The position numbers were made by a program, and so were the translations under genes. This document shows, in pieces, positions 1-6,055 of a stretch of DNA of 6,055 nt (the stretch's first letter is position 1; each line of letters starts with the position of its first letter). Location: positions 1 through 6,055 of the forward strand of contig JABGPX010000783.1 of the NCBI GenBank assembly GCA_018644745.1. Reading direction: 5' to 3'. Source of the stretch: Spirochaetales bacterium (lineage in GTDB: Bacteria; Spirochaetota; Spirochaetia; ARS1246). The notes under the pieces are model-generated. The model ran no database searches, had not been told where the DNA came from, and was given only the letters and a program-made list of their open reading frames with translations.

Positions 1-1
1 A

Positions 2-925
2 AGAACCCGATCGATGAACGCGTGGGCGATAGAGCATACCGGTGGGGATCTCCCGATCGAAGTAAAACAGATTTCCCGCCGCCAGAGAGGCCCATTCAAA
101 GTAAGCCTCGATGTGAAGGTCCGGTTTCATGAATCAGAGTTCACCCTCACCTATGAGATTCGAAGCAACGACCCGACTGTATATCTTCATATCACTGGAA
201 CATGGTTTGAACGCGGAAACGAAACTACCGGCACTCCCGTACTAACCCTCGCTGTTCCAACCCGCCTGAGCAGCGCGGTTCCGAGTTATGAAGTTCCTTT
301 CGGCTCGATAAAACGGGATATGAAACACGGCGAGGAAGTTCCGGCCCTGCGATGGGCTGCCCTCGAAGGAAATATCGGCGGAAAGCCCCGCGGGCTGCTG
401 ATGATGAATGACTCGAAACACGGTCACTCCGCTGTAGACAATACAATATATCTCACCCTCATCCGCGGAAGCTTCGATCCCGACCCGCTGCCGGAAATCG
501 GCAAGCACGAGATTCATGTGGCTTTGAGACCGCTTGATGCTGAAGTTTCATCCGGCGACGCAACACGCCTCGCTCAGGCTTTTGACCATCCTGTTCGAAT
601 AATCAGCACCGACGCCCATGAAGGCGGCCTGCCGTCGGAAGCAAATCTCATTCAATGGCATGCCGGCGCCTCGGTTCTCGCATCGGTAAAAAAGGCGGAA
701 GACGGGCCAGACCTTATAATTCGTGCATACAACCCTTCAGACAAGATAGACAATGTTGAGCTCGAACTCAACGGTAAACATACCGGCACCATCACCGAGG
801 CAAAAGCGGTCGATCTTCTCGAGCGGCCGACTGATGTTGACAGCGTAACATTGGAAAGCGGAACCATCCGGGGAACAATCGCTCCCCGGGCAATCTGGTC
901 GGCACGAATACATGTTCAGAAGTAG
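2..925 (+). CDS. Alpha-mannosidase, GH38 family, C-terminal part (5' end outside window)
   Basis: This is the C-terminal beta-rich part of a glycoside hydrolase family 38 alpha-mannosidase, which removes alpha-linked mannose from glycans. The reading frame is open to the left edge, so the ATG at 14 is taken as an internal methionine and not the start. Family landmarks, numbered from that Met, are MNAW (1-4), YEVPFGSIKRD (92-102), GLLMMNDSKHGHS (127-139) and LIRGSFDPDPLPEIGKHE (149-166). These match the usual order of the GH38 C-terminal domain (VNDSKYG-like motif, then a LLRSP-like segment, then a GxHxF-like strand). The last 70 residues form a small beta domain typical of the family tail. 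Full-length bacterial members run about 800-1050 aa, so most of the gene, including the catalytic domain, lies off the left side. No signal peptide can be judged. It ends at TAG 923-925 and is followed by a strong hairpin, which separates it from the export operon downstream. Family assignment is firm; substrate linkage is not determinable. Confidence 0.88.
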   Translation, partial: RTRSMNAWAIEHTGGDLPIEVKQISRRQRGPFKVSLDVKVRFHESEFTLTYEIRSNDPTVYLHITGTWFERGNETTGTPVLTLAVPTRLSSAVPSYEVPFGSIKRDMKHGEEVPALRWAALEGNIGGKPRGLLMMNDSKHGHSAVDNTIYLTLIRGSFDPDPLPEIGKHEIHVALRPLDAEVSSGDATRLAQAFDHPVRIISTDAHEGGLPSEANLIQWHAGASVLASVKKAEDGPDLIIRAYNPSDKIDNVELELNGKHTGTITEAKAVDLLERPTDVDSVTLESGTIRGTIAPRAIWSARIHVQK

Positions 926-933
926 ATAAATCG

Positions 934-966
934 ATTGCAGTCACCCTAACGGGTGACTGCAATTTC
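934..966 (+). terminator. Hairpin terminator after the mannosidase gene
   Basis: The arms ATTGCAGTCACCC (934-946) and GGGTGACTGCAAT (951-963) are perfectly complementary over 13 bp around a TAAC loop (947-950). The hairpin starts 8 bases after the mannosidase stop codon. Only a short T run follows (963-965), and an A-rich stretch precedes it (926-930). Position and stem strength suggest a transcription terminator for the upstream gene. The weak T-tract makes its intrinsic efficiency uncertain, and it could also act as an mRNA 3'-end stabiliser. Confidence 0.7.
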
Positions 967-1002
967 GCCCGAAAAGGTGACCCAATACCCGCTATTAGGT
1001 GA
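952..1002 (+). repeat. Three spaced GGTGA direct repeats in the intergenic region
   Basis: GGTGA occurs at 952-956 (inside the hairpin arm), 976-980 and 998-1002. The start-to-start spacings are 24 and 22 bp, close to two helical turns. The second and third copies share the longer form AGGTGA. The copies lie 70-120 bp upstream of the exporter gene, where an operator could sit. With such a short unit, chance is a real possibility. The rest of 1003-1070 shows no convincing -35/-10 pair; the nearest -10-like string is TATACG at 1041-1046 without a good partner. Confidence 0.2.
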
Positions 1003-1070
1003 TTTTCCCGCTTCCTCTCTCTCGATAAGTTACAGACTACTATACGGCTCGAAACTTCATCGGAGAGATC

Positions 1071-3668
1071 ATGCACAAGCATCAGAAGAGAAGAGATATC
1101 ATTGTCCTGTCGGCATTTCTTGCTCTATGCGCCTTTGCGCTTTCCTGGTTTCCACATATCTATATTGACAGCTCAACGGATGTCTTTATCCCCAAGAGCC
1201 ACAAGATCTCCCGGATAAACGATCATATAGAAAAGGAATTCGGTTCTCTTGATTCGATTATGATAGGAATCAAGGTCAACTTCGGGACAGTACTGGAGCC
1301 GGAAGTTCTGAGCCTGATTAATGAGCTCACTTCAATCCTTGAAACAGATCCGGATATCGGAACAGTAATATCATTAACAAACACCGACTATATAGAAAGC
1401 TCTTCCGACGGTATGGAAGTAGTTCCTCTTCTCGAGGATCTCTCGGAGAATTCGATAGCCCTTCTTAAACAGCGGCTTATCGACTGGCAGGACGCATACC
1501 TCGGTACAATCATTTCCCGCAGCAGTAAACTCGCGGTTATAATCGTGCAGCCTGCTTCCGGAACGACAAAAGAAACAAATCAGATCATATATGACCGGAT
1601 TAGAGATCTGACGGCAGGATATGAGAGTGCGAATATATCCTTTCCAATTGCAGGTCTACCTGTTGTGAAACATGAGATAAACCGAAGTGTAATGACCGAT
1701 ATCACCTATCTCATCCCGATCGCCGCGATTCTCATACTGGGTGTAATGTTTATTTCCTTCCGCAGAATAGAGGGTGTTCTCTACCCTCTCCTGAGCTTGG
1801 TGATGGCTGGAATCTGGATTGTCGGCATCCTTGGTTTATTCCGCATTACATTTACCATGGCGACCATGCTGGTACCGGTACTGCTCCTCGTAGTTGGAAG
1901 TGCCTACGGAATCCACGTCATGAGCCACTTCTACGATGATATAAACCATCAAACGGGCAAACTGACTTACGAACAGGTATGCGTTATCATCAGAGAAAGT
2001 GTCGGAAAAATCCGGCTGTCAGTAATCCTTGCTGGAGCAACAACGGCGGGGGGCTTTATTTCACAGCTGTCGAGCCCTCTCGGCCCCTTCCGTGTATTTG
2101 GTGTGCTGAGCGCCCTTGGTGTAGTATTCGCTCAGATCAGTACACTTATTCTCATTCCTCTGCTGCTTCGCCTACGATACCGGAAAGGAATAGATACCGA
2201 AAAGTTTCATAAAAATAAAAGCTTGGAAGACCGAACGAAAACCAGGCGGATATTCACCATTCTCGAAAAAATAGTCACCCGCGGCAAGTGGCCTATCACC
2301 TTGTTTTCATTGCTCTTTATCGGAGTCACTTTTATCGCTGTTCCCCGAATAAAAGTCGGTACCGATATGATCGACTTCTTTCGTTCGGACAGCCAGATGG
2401 CATTGGATACGAACACCTTTAACAATGAACTGAGCGGAACGGGGTTGGTGTCGGGGATAATTGAAGCACCAGAAAAGGGAGATGTCTTCAGCCCGGATTT
2501 TCTCGAGCAGCTGGAGCGCTTCGAGGGATTTATCAAATATAATCACCCGAACGTACCGGGTATTCAAACCGTCGTGCCGAGTATCAAGAGAATCAACAAG
2601 GTGATGAACTATGATCGGGTACCTTACCAGGAAGCCGGAGAAGCCGAAGAGACTCTAGACTTCTTCGCCGAGGGAGGATTTTTCGGTGAAACAGAAAGCA
2701 GTAATTCGGAAGAACAAGCCATAAATCTTTCCGTCACCGAGATATCAGCAGACTTATATGCCGAGAGTCTAAACTACAATGACATCGCAGGCATGCTGCT
2801 CTCGGCGATGTTGGACGCCGGCGTCGATAGTTCAGCAGGCGATCTGGTGGATTCATTCCTTTCAATTAAAAATTTCCAAGGCAGTGCGTTTGATGAACTG
2901 CCTCGAGAACCCGCCAAATACGGCCTCTCCTCTGAAAGGGATCTTCAGGATTTGGTGTCTCAATATATGGTGCTGTACTCCGGAAGTCTCGATTATGTAA
3001 TCAACGACAGTCTCGAGCCGGATAAAACCCTTATTTCGATGCAGCTCAATAAAGAGGATAGAGAAATCATAAATCCTCTGCGCGACAATATAAAGGCTTA
3101 CTGGGATTACTATCTCCCCGAGGGCTGGAGCTATTCAATCGGCGGCGGAACCACCCTCGCCCTGGTTCTCTCGGAACTCGTTACAAAATCTCAGTACTAC
3201 TCTCTCATCGGCGCGTTGATCATTGTATGGATCATCGTTTCGATAATGTTTCGCTCTCCAATGGCAGGCCTCATGGGTATGATTCCGGTAGTATATGCCT
3301 TGCTGGGAATTTTCTCCTTTATGGTGGTGTTCCAATTCAGCCTTGATATCATCACATCGCTGCTCGCTTCGCTGGCAATTGGAATCGGCGTCGATTACGC
3401 GATCCACTATATGAACGCATATAAGAGATGCATCAAAGAGGGCGAGACAAACCCTCTCCGCAAGGTCTATCGGACGACAGGAAGCGCAATATTTTTCAAT
3501 GCTCTTTCAGTCGCATTCGGCTTTCTCGGACTTCTCATCTCCCGCTTCATCCCGATTCAGCAGCTTGGAATTCTCTTTTCCGTATCAATGGTCTGTGCGT
3601 GCCTCGCAAGTTTGATCGTACTACCTATGGTCCTTGAAATAACAAAACCCCGGTTTCTCCGGAAATAA
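1071..3668 (+). CDS. RND superfamily exporter, MMPL/COG1033-like, 12 TM
   Basis: This is a predicted inner-membrane exporter of the RND superfamily, powered by proton influx and likely to move a hydrophobic or lipid-like substrate. The 865-aa chain shows two halves of six membrane segments. By eye these are TM1 ~10-28, TM2-6 ~211-229, 236-256, 260-285, 316-333 and 343-367, then TM7 ~406-424 and TM8-12 ~710-727, 731-753, 757-781, 805-825 and 829-855. Two extracytoplasmic loops follow TM1 (~29-208) and TM7 (~425-706). TM10 carries the RND/MMPL signature GIGVDYAIHYMNAYK (771-785) with the Asp-Tyr pair D775-Y776. The matching place in TM4 reads GSAYGIHVMSHF (276-287), with Ala in place of Asp. 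The length fits MMPL/COG1033 exporters (~750-900 aa) and not AcrB-type pumps (~1030-1050 aa). No membrane fusion protein gene lies next to it. The start is supported by GGAGAG at 1062-1067. The next gene begins 36 bp downstream, so it is probably the first gene of the operon. The substrate is unknown. Confidence 0.9.
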   Translation: MHKHQKRRDIIVLSAFLALCAFALSWFPHIYIDSSTDVFIPKSHKISRINDHIEKEFGSLDSIMIGIKVNFGTVLEPEVLSLINELTSILETDPDIGTVISLTNTDYIESSSDGMEVVPLLEDLSENSIALLKQRLIDWQDAYLGTIISRSSKLAVIIVQPASGTTKETNQIIYDRIRDLTAGYESANISFPIAGLPVVKHEINRSVMTDITYLIPIAAILILGVMFISFRRIEGVLYPLLSLVMAGIWIVGILGLFRITFTMATMLVPVLLLVVGSAYGIHVMSHFYDDINHQTGKLTYEQVCVIIRESVGKIRLSVILAGATTAGGFISQLSSPLGPFRVFGVLSALGVVFAQISTLILIPLLLRLRYRKGIDTEKFHKNKSLEDRTKTRRIFTILEKIVTRGKWPITLFSLLFIGVTFIAVPRIKVGTDMIDFFRSDSQMALDTNTFNNELSGTGLVSGIIEAPEKGDVFSPDFLEQLERFEGFIKYNHPNVPGIQTVVPSIKRINKVMNYDRVPYQEAGEAEETLDFFAEGGFFGETESSNSEEQAINLSVTEISADLYAESLNYNDIAGMLLSAMLDAGVDSSAGDLVDSFLSIKNFQGSAFDELPREPAKYGLSSERDLQDLVSQYMVLYSGSLDYVINDSLEPDKTLISMQLNKEDREIINPLRDNIKAYWDYYLPEGWSYSIGGGTTLALVLSELVTKSQYYSLIGALIIVWIIVSIMFRSPMAGLMGMIPVVYALLGIFSFMVVFQFSLDIITSLLASLAIGIGVDYAIHYMNAYKRCIKEGETNPLRKVYRTTGSAIFFNALSVAFGFLGLLISRFIPIQQLGILFSVSMVCACLASLIVLPMVLEITKPRFLRK

Positions 3669-3704
3669 ATTTATCGATGCCGTAAAGACATCAAAGGAGT
3701 CAAA

Positions 3705-4484
3705 ATGAAAAAATATTCTCTATCACTTCTGCTTCTCATCCTTCTCGTACCGGCCCTTCAGGCTGAAACCGGTGCGGAGATTATGCGGAAAGTAATCGAC
3801 GGTCAGAAAGCGGACAGCTCCGCGATGGATATTCGAATGATCCTTTCAGACAGGGAAGGGAACTCGAGTTCCCGCCGAATCCAAACTCTGGTTACGGATG
3901 ACAATGGCCTAACCAAAACGATAACCCTATTTCTCGAACCCGCGAGCGTAAAAAACACCCGGTTTCTTACTATGCAGAATGAAACGCGTAATGATGATCA
4001 ATGGATCTATTTACCGGCGCTCAGAAAGATAAAGAGAATTGCTTCGGCCGAAAAAGGCGGATCCTTCATGGGATCTGATTTCTCATATTCAGATATGTCT
4101 TATTCGGACGCCTCGGTTGATGAATCTGAACACACGCTGCTTCGCGAAGAGATGTACAACGGTTATGACTGTTTCGTCGTCGAATCGATTCCTGATAGTC
4201 AAACGGATTCATCGTACGGTAAAGAAATAAGCTGGGTTGATAAGCAAACATGGTTAGCAGCGCGGGTAGAATTCTACGGTAAGAACAGAACCGAGATGAT
4301 AAAGGTTCTTACCTCGGAAGATTTCAAGCAGGTGCAGAATCATTGGCTGGCCGGCAGGATAACCATGTCCACGGTAGAAACCGGACATCAGACAACTCTC
4401 GAGTTCCAGCAGGTCAAGTTCGATATTCCAATCAATCCGGCATATTTCACCACCGGGTTTCTAGAGACAGGGAGGACAAGATAA
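3705..4484 (+). CDS. LolA-like periplasmic protein (outer membrane lipoprotein-sorting type, PF17131-like)
   Basis: This is a secreted 259-aa protein of the group often named outer membrane lipoprotein-sorting protein, related in fold to LolA/LolB and DUF1329. Such proteins hold a hydrophobic ligand in a half-barrel and act in the periplasm. A clear Sec signal peptide is present: MKKYS, a Leu-rich core (~5-17) and cleavage after ALQA at 20. The most diagnostic segment is DDQWIYLPALRKIKRI (97-112) followed by KGGSFMGSDFSYSDM (117-131). Both fit the conserved W-x-YLP-alr-k-r-ri and sFmGsdfsyeD pattern of the family. The C-terminal part (WVDKQTWLAARVEFYG, 177-192) is a typical strand pair of the fold. 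There is no lipobox Cys after the signal, so it should be soluble. AAAGGAG at 3693-3699, 5 bases from the ATG, supports the start. It sits between the RND exporter and a barrel, and its stop codon overlaps the next start by one base. True lipoprotein sorting is unlikely to be its job; carrying the exporter's substrate is the better inference. Confidence 0.85.
   Translation: MKKYSLSLLLLILLVPALQAETGAEIMRKVIDGQKADSSAMDIRMILSDREGNSSSRRIQTLVTDDNGLTKTITLFLEPASVKNTRFLTMQNETRNDDQWIYLPALRKIKRIASAEKGGSFMGSDFSYSDMSYSDASVDESEHTLLREEMYNGYDCFVVESIPDSQTDSSYGKEISWVDKQTWLAARVEFYGKNRTEMIKVLTSEDFKQVQNHWLAGRITMSTVETGHQTTLEFQQVKFDIPINPAYFTTGFLETGRTR
4470..4476 (+). promoter_or_regulatory. Ribosome binding site that fixes the barrel start
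   Basis: GGGAGGA lies 7 bases before the ATG at 4484, inside the last codons of the LolA-like gene. It favours the start at 4484 over the in-frame upstream ATG at 4343. Only the 4484 start places a signal peptide at the N-terminus. The stop codon of the upstream gene and this ATG share base 4484 (TAATG), a layout typical of coupled translation. Confidence 0.8.
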
Positions 4485-5797
4485 TGCTAAGAAAACTGGC
4501 ATGTATCGGTCTTGCGGTCTTCGGGCTGCAATCCGTGTGGGCAGGCGACGGGTTTGATGATATTTTTGGAGACAACGGAGACGCCGAACCTGCAGCCGCG
4601 TCGGTAATGATATCCGGCGAGATAGGCCTCGGACTGACATATTACCTCGATGAGGGCTGGGACAGCCAAGTAGCCGCGTCTTCGTTTTCCATCCTGAAGG
4701 TGGACGGCCAGTCTGATTCGGTAGAGGGAAAGGCTGTATTCTCCCTCGAGGCCGACGACACAGGTCTTCCCGAGAATATGACAGAAATAATCGATGAACT
4801 CTATCTCCGCGCCTTTTTTCCATTTGGATATCTCACGGCTGGTCTTCTTAAAGTTGAATGGGGGAAGGGCGACGGCACGCATGTAATCGATCCCCTCAAC
4901 CCGCTGGTACAATCCGGAGCAGTACAAACCGATATTTTCGAGATGAAAAAGGCGGAAGTTATGACATTAATGAGCTTATATCTCGGTGAAACCGGATTGC
5001 TCGAATTAGTGTACAAGCCATTTTTTCACCCCCTTCAATTCGCTCGAGAAGGAAGATGGAACCTGGGATTGCCCGGAACAACATCCACGGACACCAATAA
5101 CCTGGAATACAGCCAGGCCGCCGCCAGGCTTACGGGTTCTCTTGGATTCTTCGATCTCGGAGCTCTCTTCTACTATGGCTTTATGAGCGAACCCGGCTTT
5201 GAGTTCACCACAACCTTTACAGGAACAAATCCAATCGATCCGACCCACTATACAACAACCATTAACGAGGCGTTGACCAGGGCTCAACTTTTTGGTCTCG
5301 AAGGTGTTCTGGCGGCGGGTCCCCTCACTATTAGAACAGAATTGGGTTATTGGCTTACCGAAGACACGGCGGCGGATGCTCCTGAACTCTACAACGATCG
5401 ATTTGTCTATTTGGGCGGCGTAGATATGATGATTCCCCGAACGAGTATATTTCTTAGTTTCCAGGTAACAGGAGCGTATGTATTCGACTATCTCGATTTA
5501 TCAGAAGCCGATGTCGACAGGCTTGCATCATTTGATAATACCGCCAATTCGACAATGATGATTGGGGCTCTCGATATTCCTTTCGCAAATGATAAAATGA
5601 AACTGCGGCTGAGCGGGATTTATCACATACAAGGAAAGGGCTACATGATAATCCCGGAATATAAGTGGAGTATTCGAGACGATCTCGAGCTCAGCTTAAC
5701 CGGACAGATTTTCTCGGGGGAAGTGAGCGGCGGCAGCCCGTATTCCACCTGGGACAAGAACGACAACGCGGCAGTATCGTTTACCTACATGTTCTAG
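4484..5797 (+). CDS. Outer-membrane beta-barrel protein, DUF1302-like motif
   Basis: This is a 437-aa predicted outer-membrane barrel of unknown substrate. The N-terminus MLRKLACIGLAVFGLQSVWA is a Sec signal peptide with cleavage after residue 20. An acidic, Gly-rich linker follows (GDGFDDIFGDNGDAEP, 21-36). The rest alternates polar and hydrophobic residues in strand-like stretches rich in Tyr, Phe and Gly. The chain ends in AAVSFTYMF, with the terminal Phe and alternating aromatics that the BAM machinery recognises. The segment VEWGKGDGTHVIDPLNP (124-140) resembles the WG-xx-D...v-D-x-lNP motif of DUF1302 outer-membrane proteins. That resemblance is from memory of the motif, without an alignment. 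The start at 4484 is preferred over 4343, which would add 47 residues without signal-peptide character inside the upstream gene. It overlaps the LolA-like gene by one base and is followed 13 bp later by the next gene. A porin-like or ligand-release role for the cargo of the RND/LolA-like pair is inferred. An unrelated spirochaete-type porin is the main alternative. Confidence 0.82.
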   Translation: MLRKLACIGLAVFGLQSVWAGDGFDDIFGDNGDAEPAAASVMISGEIGLGLTYYLDEGWDSQVAASSFSILKVDGQSDSVEGKAVFSLEADDTGLPENMTEIIDELYLRAFFPFGYLTAGLLKVEWGKGDGTHVIDPLNPLVQSGAVQTDIFEMKKAEVMTLMSLYLGETGLLELVYKPFFHPLQFAREGRWNLGLPGTTSTDTNNLEYSQAAARLTGSLGFFDLGALFYYGFMSEPGFEFTTTFTGTNPIDPTHYTTTINEALTRAQLFGLEGVLAAGPLTIRTELGYWLTEDTAADAPELYNDRFVYLGGVDMMIPRTSIFLSFQVTGAYVFDYLDLSEADVDRLASFDNTANSTMMIGALDIPFANDKMKLRLSGIYHIQGKGYMIIPEYKWSIRDDLELSLTGQIFSGEVSGGSPYSTWDKNDNAAVSFTYMF

Positions 5798-5810
5798 CGG
5801 AGAACCGGAT

Positions 5811-6055
5811 ATGAAGAAACCCGCTTTTCTTGCGTTTTTTTTTGTGTGCGGTTTCCTTTATTGCGAAGCATCGTTTCAGGGATACTGGAAAATCGTCGAC
5901 CGCAGAGAAGGTTTTACCCAAACCATCGTAGCCGTGTATGAATATGATGATGCGCTGTACGGCAGGAACATCGTCAATTTTGATGAGAGTTCCGGGGATC
6001 TTATCGATACGATCTATCAGCCATCTTTAAGGGTTCCCAATATAGCGGGCACCCC
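5811..6055 (+). CDS. Small exported protein, DUF2147-like, N-terminal part (3' end outside window)
   Basis: A reading frame of 81 full codons runs off the right edge. It starts at the ATG at 5811, with GGAGAA at 5799-5804 at good distance and only 13 bp after the barrel stop. Residues 1-20 (MKKPAFLAFFFVCGFLYCEA) form a Sec signal peptide, probably cut after CEA. The mature start, GYWKIVDRREGFTQTIVAVY (24-43) then DDALYGRNIVNFDE (46-59), resembles the DUF2147 pattern G-x-W...d...G...s-iv-i-ye..g-lyGrIv. That family is small (~140-160 aa), periplasmic and of unknown function. The expected later Cys-x-x-Cys-like and Gly-rich part lies outside the window, so the family call is tentative. Three Phe codons (9-11) make a run of nine T. 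The Cys at 18 is preceded by FLY, a poor lipobox, so a lipoprotein is less likely. Position suggests the fourth gene of the export operon. Confidence 0.7.
   Translation, partial: MKKPAFLAFFFVCGFLYCEASFQGYWKIVDRREGFTQTIVAVYEYDDALYGRNIVNFDESSGDLIDTIYQPSLRVPNIAGT
5835..5843 (+). repeat. Nine-T homopolymer in a signal peptide coding region
   Basis: Nine consecutive T residues encode Phe 9-11 of the DUF2147-like protein. Gain or loss of one T would shift the frame within the signal peptide and abolish the product. It is the longest homopolymer I noticed in the window. Slippage is known for such tracts in other bacteria; here it is only a possibility. Confidence 0.9.

Noticed and set aside
14..925. 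A complete 303-aa gene starting at ATG 14
   Set aside because: The frame is open to the left edge and the protein begins in the middle of a GH38 C-terminal domain, so the Met is internal.
935..963. Promoter reading of TTGCAG, 17 bp, TGCAAT
   Set aside because: The two boxes are simply the ends of the perfect hairpin, match the consensus poorly, and lie over 100 bp from the exporter start. A terminator explains the structure better.
2207..2567. Overlapping minus-strand open frames opposite the RND gene
   Set aside because: They cover TM7 and loop codons of a well-supported exporter and their translations are low-complexity and Ser/Lys rich. No separate gene is supported.
1071..3668. AcrB-type (HAE1) multidrug efflux pump
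   Set aside because: The protein is about 170-180 residues too short, lacks an adjacent membrane fusion protein gene, and its TM10 signature is of the MMPL/COG1033 kind.
4343..4483. In-frame upstream ATG giving a 484-aa barrel protein
   Set aside because: The 47 extra residues lie inside the LolA-like gene, are polar and would bury the clear signal peptide. The 4484 start has GGGAGGA at the right distance.
4487..4927. 146-codon open frame on the minus strand opposite the barrel
   Set aside because: It is fully antisense to a convincing gene with signal peptide and C-terminal Phe. Its translation has no recognisable domain and looks like a by-product of codon bias.
5853..5866. Lipobox in the DUF2147-like protein (FLYC, Cys 18)
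   Set aside because: Tyr directly before the Cys is unusual for signal peptidase II sites even with relaxed rules; cleavage after CEA is more plausible.
1..6055. CRISPR arrays, tRNA or rRNA genes, insertion sequences, attachment sites
   Set aside because: No regularly spaced repeats, cloverleaf segments, transposase frames or terminal inverted repeats were seen. Nearly the whole window is coding and the only gap over 100 bp is 926-1070.

Overview
The window looks like part of a Gram-negative, double-membrane bacterial chromosome of roughly balanced base composition. Three of its gene products need a periplasm or an outer membrane: a LolA-like secreted protein, a beta-barrel ending in aromatic-Phe, and an RND exporter. 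My best guess is a free-living member of the Spirochaetes, from the overall flavour of the proteins and gene set. That is inference from protein character only and is not proven by any marker gene here.

Layout: all genes are on the + strand. The left edge holds the C-terminal part of a GH38-type alpha-mannosidase (ends 925), closed by a 13-bp perfect hairpin (934-963) that probably terminates transcription. After a 145-bp intergenic stretch, a compact four-gene cluster begins: an RND/MMPL-type exporter of 865 aa (1071-3668), a LolA-like periplasmic protein (3705-4484), an outer-membrane beta-barrel (4484-5797) and the start of a small exported protein resembling DUF2147 (5811 to beyond the right edge). 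Gaps inside the cluster are 36 bp, a 1-base overlap (TAATG) and 13 bp. Each gene has its own purine-rich ribosome binding site, so the four are most simply read as one operon.

How the genes may work together: the RND protein would use the proton gradient to lift a hydrophobic substrate out of the inner membrane. The LolA-like protein would carry it across the periplasm. The barrel would accept it or release it at the outer membrane. The barrel carries a WGKGD...DPLNP motif that recalls the DUF1302 outer-membrane family. In proteobacteria that family sits with a LolA-fold DUF1329 protein and an RND exporter, so this operon looks like a parallel version of that trans-envelope arrangement. The substrate cannot be read from the sequence. 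The mannosidase appears to be a separate transcription unit.
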